NCBI GenBank assembly: GCA_902785705.1
Contig: CACZZN010000001.1
Coordinates: 1 to 64,000, forward strand
Direction: 5' to 3'
Length of the DNA stretch: 64,000 nucleotides
Source: an uncultured Veillonellaceae bacterium
GTDB lineage: Bacteria > Bacillota > Negativicutes > Selenomonadales > Selenomonadaceae
A program made the translations under genes and the position numbers. A model generated the notes under the pieces. It did not search any database. It was given only the letters and a program-made list of their open reading frames with translations, and had not been told where the DNA came from. Every line of letters starts with the position of its first letter. Positions within the stretch are counted from its first letter, which is position 1. This document shows, piece after piece, positions 8,143 through 16,789 of this stretch.

Positions 8143-9763
8143 CCACCGCCCGGTCAAAGGGCACCTGATTGAGCTGCAGCTTCGGATTGTTGTCCGTGAT
8201 CCATCCGAGGGCCCATTCATTGTTCACCAGAAGCACAGGGTTCTGCTTCCTGTCGTAGACAAACATCCCGCGGTCCGCGCCCCTGAGGGCCGCGGGCGTG
8301 ACCTCGCTGCCATCCTCAAAGGCCATCCAGCGTGCCACCTCGAAGGGCTGCATCTGCAAAATGATGTCCACATTGTACTCATTTTTCAGACGGTATTCCA
8401 GCACCTCAAACTGCAGGGTCCCTACCGTCCCCACGATATAGGATTCCGTCCCCGCCCCCGCCTGCTGGAAGAGCTGGATCGCGCCTTCCTGCGTGAGCTG
8501 CTCGATGCCCTTCACGAACTGCTTGCGCTTCATCGTGTCCTTCGCCTGCACGCGGGCGAATTTCTCCGGCGGAAACACGGGAAAGTCCTCAAAGCTGAAC
8601 TTGTGGGCGTCATCGCAGATCGTGTCCCCGATGCCGAAAATCCCCGGGTCGAAAAGCCCTACGATGTCCCCCGGATAGGCCGTATCGATGATCTGCCTGT
8701 CCTGCGCCAAGAACTGCTGCGGCTGCGCCAGCTTGATGTCCTTGGCGCTTTTGTTGTGCCATACGCTCATATTGCGCTCGAATTTGCCCGAGCAGATGCG
8801 GATAAAGGCCAGACGATCCCGGTGGGCAGGATTCATATTCGCCTGAATTTTGAACACAAAGGCCGAAAATCTCTCATCGTCCGGCTCGATCTTTCCGTCC
8901 GAGGAATTGCGCGGCGCAGGAGGCGGCGCAAGGCGGATATACTCCTCCAGGAAGTTCTGCACACCGAAATTCGTCATGGCGGAGCCGAAGAACATCGGCG
9001 TCAGCTCCCCTGCCGCCACTTTTTCCAAGTCAAAGCCCTCGCCGGCCTCGTCCAGCAGCGCGATATCGTCCTGCAAAGCGTCATAGGCATCCTGCCCGAT
9101 GCGCTCAATCATCTCCGGCGCATCCGGGGCAAAGATTTCCGACACGCGCTCTTCCTGACCGTGGGTACTGTCCTCCGCAAAAAGCTCCACCCGTTTCTTC
9201 TGGCGGTCATACACGCCCATGTACTTGCCGTCCACCCCGATGGGCCAGTTCATGGGATAGGAGCGGATGCCCAGCACCGTCTCGATCTCATCCATCAAAT
9301 CCAGCGGCGCCTTGCCGAAACGGTCCAGCTTGTTCACAAAGGTAAAGATGGGGATATTGCGCTGCTTGCAGACGCGGAACAGTTTTTTCGTCTGCGCCTC
9401 CACGCCCTTTGCCACATCGATGATCATGACCGCGCTGTCCACCGCCATCAGGGTACGATAGGTATCCTCGCTGAAATCCTGGTGCCCCGGTGTATCAAGG
9501 ATATTGATGCGGCAGCCGTCGTAATCGAACTGCAGGACGCTGCTTGTCACCGAAATGCCGCGCTGCTTCTCGATCTCCATCCAGTCCGACACCGCGTGCC
9601 GCTGTGTCTTGCGAGACTTGATGGATCCCGCCAGATGAATGGCGCCCCCATAGAGCAGCAGCTTCTCCGTCAGTGTCGTCTTTCCCGCATCCGGGTGGGA
9701 GATGATCGCAAATGTCCTGCGTTTCCCGATTTCCTGCTGCAATTCTTCCTTCAATGATGCCAT
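8123..9763 (-). CDS. prfC: Peptide chain release factor 3
   Basis: A 546-residue translational GTPase that recycles release factors RF1/RF2 from the ribosome. G1 is HPDAGKTT near 23-30, the G3 DTPGHQDF near 90-97 and G4 NKLD at 144-147. Length and the C-terminal order (TSYIVGTVG-like, PFEVARW) match RF3 rather than EF-G or TypA. ATG 9763 has GGAGG nine bases ahead. The last codons and the TAA stop come from the right end of repeat A1. It converges on the DUF4931 gene with only the repeat between them. Confidence 0.95.
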   Translation of the reverse strand: MASLKEELQQEIGKRRTFAIISHPDAGKTTLTEKLLLYGGAIHLAGSIKSRKTQRHAVSDWMEIEKQRGISVTSSVLQFDYDGCRINILDTPGHQDFSEDTYRTLMAVDSAVMIIDVAKGVEAQTKKLFRVCKQRNIPIFTFVNKLDRFGKAPLDLMDEIETVLGIRSYPMNWPIGVDGKYMGVYDRQKKRVELFAEDSTHGQEERVSEIFAPDAPEMIERIGQDAYDALQDDIALLDEAGEGFDLEKVAAGELTPMFFGSAMTNFGVQNFLEEYIRLAPPPAPRNSSDGKIEPDDERFSAFVFKIQANMNPAHRDRLAFIRICSGKFERNMSVWHNKSAKDIKLAQPQQFLAQDRQIIDTAYPGDIVGLFDPGIFGIGDTICDDAHKFSFEDFPVFPPEKFARVQAKDTMKRKQFVKGIEQLTQEGAIQLFQQAGAGTESYIVGTVGTLQFEVLEYRLKNEYNVDIILQMQPFEVARWMAFEDGSEVTPAALRGADRGMFVYDRKQNPVLLVNNEWALGWITDNNPKLQLNQVPFDRAVVGTGGK

Positions 9764-9863
9764 TCCAAAAATCCTCCATCCAGAATGCGCTTTCGCACTC
9801 CCGCCAATCTCTTTATCAACTGCTCCATTGTATCAAAAAGTAGGCTTGCACGCTACACTTTTC

Positions 9864-9894
9864 AAAAAAATATCACCCTCCGGATCGGAGGGCG
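9864..9894 (-). terminator. Intrinsic terminator of the FliD-like gene
   Basis: CCCTCC/GGAGGG hairpin (9876-9892), followed on the minus strand by a run of seven T (9864-9870). It lies just after the FliD-like stop and before prfC. Confidence 0.8.
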
Positions 9895-9913
9895 ACAAAA
9901 CTTCCTCGATATC

Positions 9914-10735
9914 TCAAAACATCATATTGAGCAGATTTCCCACATTGCCGTAGCCGGACATCCGCGCATAGGCGCTGCCGGTATAAACGGAAGCGGTGGA
10001 AAGCTGCGAGCCGAACATGTCATTCACGGACGGGAACAACCTGTCGCGCTGCGAAGTCGCGACATCCACATGACCCTCCGCCTTGTCGGCAAGACCACTA
10101 AGCACACGCGACACCTTGTCCGGATCCTCCGTGATGGCCTTCGTGAGCTTGTCCTCGTCAATCGAGAACTTGCCGGAGCCATCCACTTTCAGGCCGATGG
10201 AATCATACTGTCCTGACCGATAGGTCGTATCCGCAAACAGCGACTCCAAGCGTCCCATGCGCTTCGATACCTCGCCATTGTCGGAAAAGAAATCAATCGC
10301 GTCATTATAGTCGCTCGCCAGCTGCTCCACTGCCTTGAGCGCGGATACCAGCGCCTCGCTCTTCTTCGTGGTCGTCGTGCCGTCCTCATTTTCCGTCGTT
10401 GTCACCGCGGAAGCGCCGCCGACGTTGAAATCCATCCTTTTGATTGCCGCCGCCGAATCCTTCAGATTGCTCATGGCGGAGTCGAATTCCGAATAAAAGG
10501 TCTTGGAGGTCTCATCATAGGAGGACAAAAGCGACCTCACGTTGGCGCTGACCTCGCCGATCCCCGATGCAGCGCTCGCCGCCGAGGACTGCGAGGAATA
10601 AAAATTGTTGAACATGGAGGCCGTCGCACCTGTATTCGAAATCAGAGCCTTGGAACTGTTGAATAAGGTTCCGTTCTGCTGCGCGTTCTTATAAAGTGAG
10701 TAGGTGCCTCCCAGCATATTCGAAATCGTTGGCAT
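9914..10735 (-). CDS. FliD-like flagellar filament-cap/hook-associated protein
   Basis: A 273-residue protein rich in Ser, Ala, Thr and Asn with no signal peptide. The C-terminal half (TTYRSGQYDSIGLKVDGSGK, followed by KLTKAITEDPDKVSRVL) resembles the C-terminal domain of FliD, where each repeat ends in a D/E-rich helix with a DPD-like turn. Cap proteins leave by the flagellar secretion system; export here is inference. It is shorter than a standard FliD (usually over 400 residues) and stands alone, away from flagellar genes. Start is ATG 10735, with GGAAGG nine bases ahead, rather than ATG 10744. Confidence 0.6.
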   Translation of the reverse strand: MPTISNMLGGTYSLYKNAQQNGTLFNSSKALISNTGATASMFNNFYSSQSSAASAASGIGEVSANVRSLLSSYDETSKTFYSEFDSAMSNLKDSAAAIKRMDFNVGGASAVTTTENEDGTTTTKKSEALVSALKAVEQLASDYNDAIDFFSDNGEVSKRMGRLESLFADTTYRSGQYDSIGLKVDGSGKFSIDEDKLTKAITEDPDKVSRVLSGLADKAEGHVDVATSQRDRLFPSVNDMFGSQLSTASVYTGSAYARMSGYGNVGNLLNMMF

Positions 10736-10918
10736 AAAAATCATCCTTCCATAGAATTAAAGACAACACATCCTGTCCGGAGGGCAGACCCCTCCCGTTA
10801 TTTTAATTTTATCATCCGCTGGCACCCCTGTCAACGAAAACCTTTGTCATGGAAAATGAAATGGCGGCTGAATGAATCCGTGTTTCCTAAAATGCTTGCT
10901 GATTTTTTTCCAAAAATG

Positions 10919-10927
10919 TGATATACT
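10919..10927 (+). promoter_or_regulatory. Candidate extended -10 promoter of the CorC-type gene
   Basis: TGATATACT (TGn plus TATACT). A TTGCTG lies 20 bases upstream, which is too far for a normal -35, so the extended -10 is the main support. Confidence 0.4.
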
Positions 10928-10961
10928 GATGAGTATATTTTAAAAAGGATGTGGTAAATCT

Positions 10962-12287
10962 TTGGATCATCCCTCATCGGGCTTATGGCTCGTACTGATT
11001 GCTTTGTTTGCTCTGGGCAGCGGCTATTTCTCGCTGATGGAAACCGCCTTGATGGAAAGCCGCCGCGGGACATTGGAAAAGCTTGCGGAAGACGAAAACC
11101 GGGACGCGCAGGAGGCTCTTGCCATTTTGGAGCATCCTGAAAGGTACCTTTCCGTGGCCCAGATCGGCATCACCTTGACCGGAATCCTATGCGGCATGTT
11201 TGCCGGCATGTTCGTTGCGCCCTATGTGGCAGCGCTTTTCGCCCCCATTCGGGAGGCCGCATGGATCGCGCTGTTCCTCACGGTGATCGGTGTGACGTAT
11301 GGCATGCTCCTCTTGGGGGAGTTCCTGCCGAAAAGGATTGCGGCCCAGCGACCTGAACACATATTGATGGAGCACTATCACAGCCTCAAGCGCTTGACGC
11401 TGCTGGCCCGTCCCATCGTGTCCCTGCTGTCCGCGTCCGCGAACAGCCTGCTGCTGCTCCTGGGGATCAACCCCAAGATCGAGGATACCGTTACCGAAGA
11501 CGAGGTAAAAGACCTCATTGAGCAGGGCACCGAGGACGGCACCTTTGAAAAGGCCGAGCAATACATGGTGGATCGCATCTTCCATCTGAGCGACCAAACG
11601 GCTTACGGACTCATGACACCGCGCACGCAGATGCTCTGGCTGGATCTTTCGGATCCTTTGAAGGAAAATCTGAAACTGATCCGTGAGAACCCTTTGACCG
11701 TATTTGCCGTAGGGCGCGACAGTCTGGACGACTTCTGCGGCGTGCTTTATGCCAAGGATCTTTTGAATGCTTCCTTGGATCGGAAATCACTGGATCTCAT
11801 GCAATATCTGCGCAAGCCCATGTTCATCCCAAGGTCTATGGAGACCTTCCGCCTGCTGGAGAAATTCCGTGACAGCGGCATTCATGAAGCGGTCGTGCTG
11901 GATGAATACGGCGGCGTCATCGGCTTCATCACATTGGATGATATTCTGCAGGAAATCATCGGAGATTCCGCGACGAACATTGAGCCCGATCTCATCCAGG
12001 TCACCCAGCGGGATGAAAACTCCTGGTATGTGGACGGACTCTACTCCATCGACGACTTCAAGGAGCGCTTCGGCGTCGATGAGCTGCCCGATGAGGAGCA
12101 TGACCATTACCAGACCATGGGCGGTTTCCTGACCTCCTATTTCGGCTATATCCCCAAGGTCGCCGAATGCTGCGAATGGAACGGATTCCGGTTTGAAATC
12201 GTGGATATGGATCGGGCACGCATCGACAAGATCCTGATTACCAAGCTGGAAAATCAAGAAGAAGATTTGACTGCAGAGAACGCATAG
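10962..12287 (+). CDS. CorC/HlyC (CNNM-CBS) membrane transporter
   Basis: A 441-residue protein with the full hemolysin-C/CorC layout: a CNNM membrane domain (hydrophobic segments within about 5-28, 62-95, 98-120 and 145-170, with GEFLPKRIA at 119-127), two CBS domains (about 210-340) and a C-terminal CorC_HlyC domain (from about 350). Relatives export or balance Mg2+/Co2+; older hemolysin names are misleading. The start is TTG 10962, with AAGGATG upstream. A bidirectional terminator separates it from convergent cobO. Confidence 0.9.
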   Translation: MDHPSSGLWLVLIALFALGSGYFSLMETALMESRRGTLEKLAEDENRDAQEALAILEHPERYLSVAQIGITLTGILCGMFAGMFVAPYVAALFAPIREAAWIALFLTVIGVTYGMLLLGEFLPKRIAAQRPEHILMEHYHSLKRLTLLARPIVSLLSASANSLLLLLGINPKIEDTVTEDEVKDLIEQGTEDGTFEKAEQYMVDRIFHLSDQTAYGLMTPRTQMLWLDLSDPLKENLKLIRENPLTVFAVGRDSLDDFCGVLYAKDLLNASLDRKSLDLMQYLRKPMFIPRSMETFRLLEKFRDSGIHEAVVLDEYGGVIGFITLDDILQEIIGDSATNIEPDLIQVTQRDENSWYVDGLYSIDDFKERFGVDELPDEEHDHYQTMGGFLTSYFGYIPKVAECCEWNGFRFEIVDMDRARIDKILITKLENQEEDLTAENA

Positions 12288-12298
12288 TATCGTATGCC

Positions 12299-12335
12299 AA
12301 AAGACCATGAAGCCGTTTTGACTTCATGGTCTTTT
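12299..12335. terminator. Bidirectional intrinsic terminator
   Basis: A stem of at least 12 bp (12301-12312 with 12322-12333) flanked by AAAA and TTTT, so it works for both the CorC-type gene and cobO. Confidence 0.85.
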
Positions 12336-12347
12336 ACTGTCCTTCGC

Positions 12348-12923
12348 TTAATTCTCGATTCCCGGGCGGGCTGCTATGCCCTTGGCATAATAATGCCGGA
12401 TCTCCTTCATCTCCGTCACAAGATCCGCCCGTTCCAGCAGCCATGCGGGCGCATTCCTGCCTGTCACCACAAGCTCCGTCTGCTCCCTCAGCTTTGCCAT
12501 CAGAGCCTCTGCACGCTCCCTTGGCAATAGGCCAAAAAACAGTGCGGGATTCAGTTCATCCAAGATGACCATATCATAGTTCCCTGAGCAATATGCCTCT
12601 TCCGCCTCCGCAAAGCCCGCCGAAATCAAGGCAACATAGTCCTTTGGCGGCTTCCCCGGCGGAAATATGACGATATCCTTGCCCCACGCCTCCTGCTCTT
12701 CTTCGCTCAGCATCCCCTCCTTCGCAATGAAAAAGGGCTTCCCGCTGGTCCTGAGCTCCAGCTGCGGCGCAAATCCCCGCAGGATGTTCTGTTCGCTGTA
12801 GGCCAGGCTTTTCATGAACTGCATCAGAAAGATGCGCTTCCCCGCGCCCAATGCGCGGATGGCCAGCCCAATGGCCGCCGTCGTCTTCCCCTTTCCGTTT
12901 CCGGTGTAAACCTGCAGCATCAT
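12348..12923 (-). CDS. cobO: Cob(I)yrinic acid a,c-diamide adenosyltransferase
   Basis: A 191-residue CobO/BtuR-type enzyme that transfers the adenosyl group of ATP to cob(I)alamin or its precursors. The P-loop variant GNGKGKTT is at 8-15, followed by AIGLAIRALGAGKRIFLMQF, and the C-terminus carries the family segment VTGRNAP. Start ATG 12923 has AAGGTGGG upstream; the longer frame back to 13031 is read from repeat sequence. No cobalamin riboswitch was found. It is last in the leftward rny series, after an inverted-repeat gap. Confidence 0.9.
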   Translation of the reverse strand: MMLQVYTGNGKGKTTAAIGLAIRALGAGKRIFLMQFMKSLAYSEQNILRGFAPQLELRTSGKPFFIAKEGMLSEEEQEAWGKDIVIFPPGKPPKDYVALISAGFAEAEEAYCSGNYDMVILDELNPALFFGLLPRERAEALMAKLREQTELVVTGRNAPAWLLERADLVTEMKEIRHYYAKGIAARPGIEN

Positions 12924-12963
12924 TCCCACCTTCCTCTCCACAAAAACCTGAAACACTGTCCGT

Positions 12964-13091
12964 CCCCCTTTGGGGGCGGGGGACCGCCATCGGCGGTGGT
13001 GGGGGTACAATGTGTCAATGAATGCAGCCATCCTACCGTAAAATCGTCACCCCCACCACCATCTTCGATGGTTCCCCGCCCCCAAGGGGGG
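12964..13091. repeat. Nested G-rich inverted repeat
   Basis: A 44-base arm (12964-13007) and a 46-base arm (13046-13091) are inverted, imperfect copies around a 38-base loop. Each arm is itself palindromic (ACCGCC-ATC-GGCGGT on the left, ACCATC-TTC-GATGGT on the right). The top strand of the left arm has several G runs, giving G-quadruplex potential. It lies between the P-loop/Asp23 gene and cobO. Confidence 0.8.
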
Positions 13092-13191
13092 CGGACATAG
13101 CAGGTACATCATACATCCTATCCAGTTTCACGGATTCAGGAAAAATATATCCATTGGCCCGCACAGCAAGGTACAAGCCAATGGATACGGA

Positions 13192-14025
13192 TTATGCGCC
13201 TACATAGAGGGCGCGCACCTGTATATTGATTTCATGCACGATCATGCCCGTCATGAATTCCACCGCTTCACGCACACGCTTCTGCGTCTGCGCAATCAGG
13301 GTCGGGATATGGTTTCCATAGGACAGGACAATCTCGAAGGATATGTCAAGCCCGCAGTCCTCATTTCCGCGAAAGAGATGCTTGACCCGGATCGAGCCGA
13401 TCTTGTTCACGAAGTCCTTCGCCTTCACGACATTCGCCACAATGGACTGGATGGCAGAATCATCAATGACCAGCTTGCCGTAATAGCTGAACACGGGCCT
13501 GACGATTGACTTTTCGCCAAGCCTTCTGCGCTTGGTGCGGGAGCGCTTGAACAAGGACTGCAGCGGATCGATCAGATAGCCGGAAAAATGCGGCTTCAGC
13601 TCAATGGTCGGCACAGGGATGATGTGCTTCCCTTCCTTCAGGCGATGATACCTTGCCTCTGCCATTTCATCCAAAGATGCAATGTCCTCAATGTGGATGA
13701 TCTTCGCAATCGGCGGAAGCTGCAGCTTCTTTGCGATTTTCTGCACCATGTTCTCCGATGTGCCGATAATCAGGATGCGATGAGGCCGGGCTTCGTCTAT
13801 GGCTGCCCGCACCTCTTCCGCATGCCCCGGCAGTACGAAAATCGCGCGCCGCACCGCCATGATCTTGCTCTTCTCCTGCTTTGCGGAATGTCCGCCGACA
13901 ATCTTCCCGTCTTTAATCAGGATGCCGTCATCAATGATCGCATCGGCGTGATGTTCTTGAGAAACCTTCAGCGCACGATGGCTCTTCCCCGTTCCGCTGG
14001 GGCCAACTAAAGCAATAACATCCAT
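13192..14025 (-). CDS. P-loop nucleotide-binding domain fused to Asp23/Gls24 domain
   Basis: A 277-residue protein with two parts. The N-terminus starts MDVIALVGPSGTGKSH, with the Walker A at 8-16, and contains an IIDDGILIKDG segment; it resembles a small kinase or transport ATPase fold. The last hundred residues (about 174-275) match the Asp23/Gls24 envelope-stress domain. No function is proven for the fused form; a link between nucleotide binding and the envelope is inference. Start ATG 14025 has GGAG about eleven bases ahead. It follows the PHP gene by 17 bases. Confidence 0.75.
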   Translation of the reverse strand: MDVIALVGPSGTGKSHRALKVSQEHHADAIIDDGILIKDGKIVGGHSAKQEKSKIMAVRRAIFVLPGHAEEVRAAIDEARPHRILIIGTSENMVQKIAKKLQLPPIAKIIHIEDIASLDEMAEARYHRLKEGKHIIPVPTIELKPHFSGYLIDPLQSLFKRSRTKRRRLGEKSIVRPVFSYYGKLVIDDSAIQSIVANVVKAKDFVNKIGSIRVKHLFRGNEDCGLDISFEIVLSYGNHIPTLIAQTQKRVREAVEFMTGMIVHEINIQVRALYVGA

Positions 14026-14042
14026 CCTCAGCCACGCTCCAC

Positions 14043-14876
14043 TCAATTCAAATTTTTCTCCGGGCGGTAAAAAGCCTCCGCCCATGAATCCTCAATGGTA
14101 AACATGCCCACTTCCGGCGGGTATCTGGTAGGATAGCCGTGGAAATCCGAGCCGCCGGAAACCATGAGCTGATATTTCTCCGCCATCGCCCGATAGCGCT
14201 TCACATCTTCCTCATCATGCTGCGGATAAAAGATCTCCATGCCCTCGATGCCCTTTTGGCATATCTCTTCCACGAGCGCATCGTCCTTGATCAGCTTGGG
14301 ATGTGCCAGCACCGCCACGCCTCCCGCCTCATGGATGAGCCGGATGATCTCGTCCACCTCCAGACGGTAGTGCGGCACATAGGCAGGCTTCCCCTTTTCC
14401 AGCATGGTATCAAACGCATCGCGGATTGTCGGGAAACATCCGTTCTTGACCAAAACCCTCGCAATATGCGAGCGGCTGATGGATTTGCTGCTGCCCGCCA
14501 GTTTCAAGACTTCCGACTCGCGGATGGGATACCCGTACCCCTGAAGTTTCTCCACCATCTCGCTGAAACGGGACCAGCGGGCTTCCGTCACCTCATTGAG
14601 CCTGTCCCCCAGCCCCCTGTGATAGATATCAATATTGTATCCCAAAATATGTATCTCATGCAGCGGATGATGCGCACTGAACTCAATGCCGGGAATGATA
14701 TTGACGCTGCGGCTGGGATAGAGCCCGTTCTCGTAGAGATGGACAATCCCCTCCACCGTATCGTGATCCGTGATTGAAATATAGCGCAGACCCGCATGCT
14801 TTGCAGCTGCCACGAGCTCCTCCGGCGACAGCTTTCCGTCCGAAAAAGTCGTATGCATATGCAGATCACTGGACAT
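14043..14876 (-). CDS. PHP-domain phosphoesterase
   Basis: A 277-residue metal-dependent phosphoesterase of the PHP family. Metal ligands are visible as H6-M-H8, D13, TDHD near 36-39, E65 in GIEFSAHH, VLAHPK in the middle and GGSDFHG near the C-terminus. Characterised single-domain relatives remove phosphates from 3',5'-nucleoside bisphosphates or RNA 5' ends; the exact substrate here is open. It sits two genes downstream of ymdB and rny, so a role in nucleotide or RNA turnover fits. Ribosome site GGGAG stands nine bases before the ATG. Confidence 0.88.
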   Translation of the reverse strand: MSSDLHMHTTFSDGKLSPEELVAAAKHAGLRYISITDHDTVEGIVHLYENGLYPSRSVNIIPGIEFSAHHPLHEIHILGYNIDIYHRGLGDRLNEVTEARWSRFSEMVEKLQGYGYPIRESEVLKLAGSSKSISRSHIARVLVKNGCFPTIRDAFDTMLEKGKPAYVPHYRLEVDEIIRLIHEAGGVAVLAHPKLIKDDALVEEICQKGIEGMEIFYPQHDEEDVKRYRAMAEKYQLMVSGGSDFHGYPTRYPPEVGMFTIEDSWAEAFYRPEKNLN

Positions 14877-14911
14877 ACCTTACATCTCCCATCGAGGAAA
14901 AATGGCCGCAA

Positions 14912-15175
14912 TCAGCGCGGTTCGACAATCAGCTTGATTGCAGTACGCTCCTCGCCTTCAATCTTGATGTCCGTAAAAGCGGGCACACAGATCAGGTCGA
15001 CTCCATGGGGAGCCACAAAGCCACGTGCGATGGCCACAGCCTTGACAGCCTGGTTCAAAGCCCCGGCTCCAATGGCTTGCATTTCAGCGCTTCCGTTCTC
15101 CCGGATGACACCAGCCAAAGCCCCGGCAACAGAATTCGGGTTCGATTTTGCCGATACTTTCAAAACTTCCATCAT
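14912..15175 (-). CDS. spoVS: Stage V sporulation protein S
   Basis: An 88-residue SpoVS/Alba-like protein: MEVLKVSAKSNPNSVAGALA is the family start, and the body contains GAGALNQAVKAVAIARGF. In Bacillus it acts at stage V of sporulation; many non-sporulating Firmicutes keep it, probably as a nucleic-acid-binding regulator. Start ATG 15175 is spaced seven bases from AAAGGA, although ATG 15172 would also serve. Neighbouring ymdB and rny are its usual partners. Confidence 0.92.
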   Translation of the reverse strand: MMEVLKVSAKSNPNSVAGALAGVIRENGSAEMQAIGAGALNQAVKAVAIARGFVAPHGVDLICVPAFTDIKIEGEERTAIKLIVEPR

Positions 15176-15316
15176 TGCCACGTCCTTTCTTTCGAATCGA
15201 AAAAAATACTACTGCAATTTCTTCTCTTACTTCTGCAAATTTCTTAAAAATCCTGCTGGGAACCATGCACAAAAATTATTTTATTTTCTATGCAAAGCCC
15301 GCTCCGTCACAGGATG

Positions 15317-16093
15317 CTACTCTTTGATCAGGACGCGTTCTATGGCGGTGGTCTTGTTGCTCACGTCATCGATTTCAAGGATGACCGCGGAATATACATT
15401 CGGCCCGTTCGCCAAATCAAACCGGACGGGAAGCGCTTTGGTGAATTTGTCGATCACAATATCCGTGCAAACCCCCAGCACGGAATTCCACGCGCCGACC
15501 ATTCCCAAATCCGTGATATATGCTGTCCCCCCCGGAAGAATCCTCTCATCTGCAGTCTGAATGTGCGTATGGGTTCCCACAATGCAGTTGACACGTCCAT
15601 CCAGATACCATCCCATCGCCATCTTCTCAGAGGTCGCCTCCGCATGGAAGTCCAGGATCAGCACATCACATACAGGCGTCAGTTCCCGCAAAAGCTCCTC
15701 TGCCTTTTGGAACGGGCAGTCCAGGACAGGCATGAAGGTCCTGCCGGACAGATTCATCACGCCAATATTCTTGGAACGGAAAGGATAGATGCAGCTGCCT
15801 TTGCCTGGAGCGCCCTCAGGATAATTGGCAGGACGGACCAGAAATGGCTCCCTGTCGATAAACTCCAGAACATCTTTTTTGTCCCATACGTGGTTGCCCG
15901 AGGTAACGATATCCGCGCCTCCATGATAAAGCTCATCCAAGGATTTCCTTGTGATGCCTTTGCCACCTGCGGAATTCTCCCCATTCACCACAACAACGTC
16001 AATCTGTCTTTCCTGTCTCAGCTTCGGCGTATACTTCTGAAAAGCCCTGCGTCCCGGTCTTCCCACGACATCGCCTGTCAGCATGATCTTCAA
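15317..16093 (-). CDS. ymdB: YmdB-type metallophosphoesterase (TIGR00282)
   Basis: A 258-residue binuclear metallophosphoesterase. The metal and catalytic residues of YmdB are all present: D8, E39-N40 in NGENSAGG, N67-H68 in SGNHVWD, H150 in DFHAE, and H175/H177 in GTHTHIQT. In Bacillus YmdB has phosphodiesterase activity on cyclic nucleotides and affects motility versus biofilm choice. The start is TTG 16093, with GGGGG seven bases before it. It follows the unknown gene and rny in the same direction. Confidence 0.92.
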   Translation of the reverse strand: MKIMLTGDVVGRPGRRAFQKYTPKLRQERQIDVVVVNGENSAGGKGITRKSLDELYHGGADIVTSGNHVWDKKDVLEFIDREPFLVRPANYPEGAPGKGSCIYPFRSKNIGVMNLSGRTFMPVLDCPFQKAEELLRELTPVCDVLILDFHAEATSEKMAMGWYLDGRVNCIVGTHTHIQTADERILPGGTAYITDLGMVGAWNSVLGVCTDIVIDKFTKALPVRFDLANGPNVYSAVILEIDDVSNKTTAIERVLIKE

Positions 16094-16129
16094 GACAAAG
16101 CCCCCTATTGCGCTCTATATCTGCACATA

Positions 16130-16654
16130 TTATTCTGCGTAAACCATCACCCGTTCATGTTCCCGGACACCGACCATGCGGTCCGGTATCTGCATCTGCC
16201 GAATATTGCCGAACATTTGATCCAGCTGCTCCTCCTGCGCCAAAAGGAAATCGGGATCCGCCGAGGGAGGAAGCTCATCAAATACCAGCTCCTCCGAAAA
16301 GTATTCCTCGACCAGAGTCGTCAGGACAGACAGCTCTCCCCTGCTCAAGGAAGCGGTATCCCGCTTGATGTGCAGGAAACAGGTCGCTCCCAGGCCCTCC
16401 ATGTGCATCTCGATCCTCGCCTGCGGAAAGCCCTCAAGCTGATGATATGCATCCAAAGAGTCAATGATCTGCTTGGCTATTTTCTCAAATCGTTCCTTCG
16501 TCGGAGCGGCTTTCATCGCAAAGACCAATTCCAGCATCGCATCCTCCTGCGGCTCATAGGACACCGTGGAAATCACGGGATACACGACAAGAATGGTCGC
16601 CAACAGATGGCTGACATCCGGATTCGGCTTCTTCCGCTTTCTGAAGTTCAGCAT
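16130..16654 (-). CDS. Unknown protein between rny and ymdB
   Basis: A 174-residue soluble protein I do not recognise. It starts MLNFRKRKKPNPDVSHLLA, has no signal peptide or membrane segment, and is acidic toward the C-terminus (EEYFSEELVFDELPPSADPD). An excellent ribosome site (AAGGAGGTG) precedes the ATG, so it is certainly translated. Its place between rny and ymdB suggests a part in the same RNA-decay or developmental function, which is inference only. Confidence 0.7.
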   Translation of the reverse strand: MLNFRKRKKPNPDVSHLLATILVVYPVISTVSYEPQEDAMLELVFAMKAAPTKERFEKIAKQIIDSLDAYHQLEGFPQARIEMHMEGLGATCFLHIKRDTASLSRGELSVLTTLVEEYFSEELVFDELPPSADPDFLLAQEEQLDQMFGNIRQMQIPDRMVGVREHERVMVYAE

Positions 16655-16704
16655 ATTCGCACCTCCTTAAATTCAATCTTTTGAAACGCTCAAAAAATAA
16701 CCGG

Positions 16705-16741
16705 AAAACGAGGGCTGTGCAGTCCAACGGCACGCCCTCGT
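16705..16741 (-). terminator. Intrinsic terminator after rny
   Basis: ACGAGGGC/GCCCTCGT stem (16708-16715 with 16734-16741), followed on the minus strand by TTTTCC. It would make rny partly separate from the downstream genes. Confidence 0.7.
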
Positions 16742-16789
16742 TCCCTTTCTCAGATGGCGCCCTCCTTGGAAGACACCGACTGCACATCT

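Noticed and set aside
12924-13191. Cobalamin riboswitch before cobO
   Set aside because: No B12-box-like GCCACTG block; the gap is filled by the inverted repeat.
13022-13207. 61-residue frame in the cobO upstream gap
   Set aside because: Reads through the inverted repeat, no ribosome site, no recognisable product.
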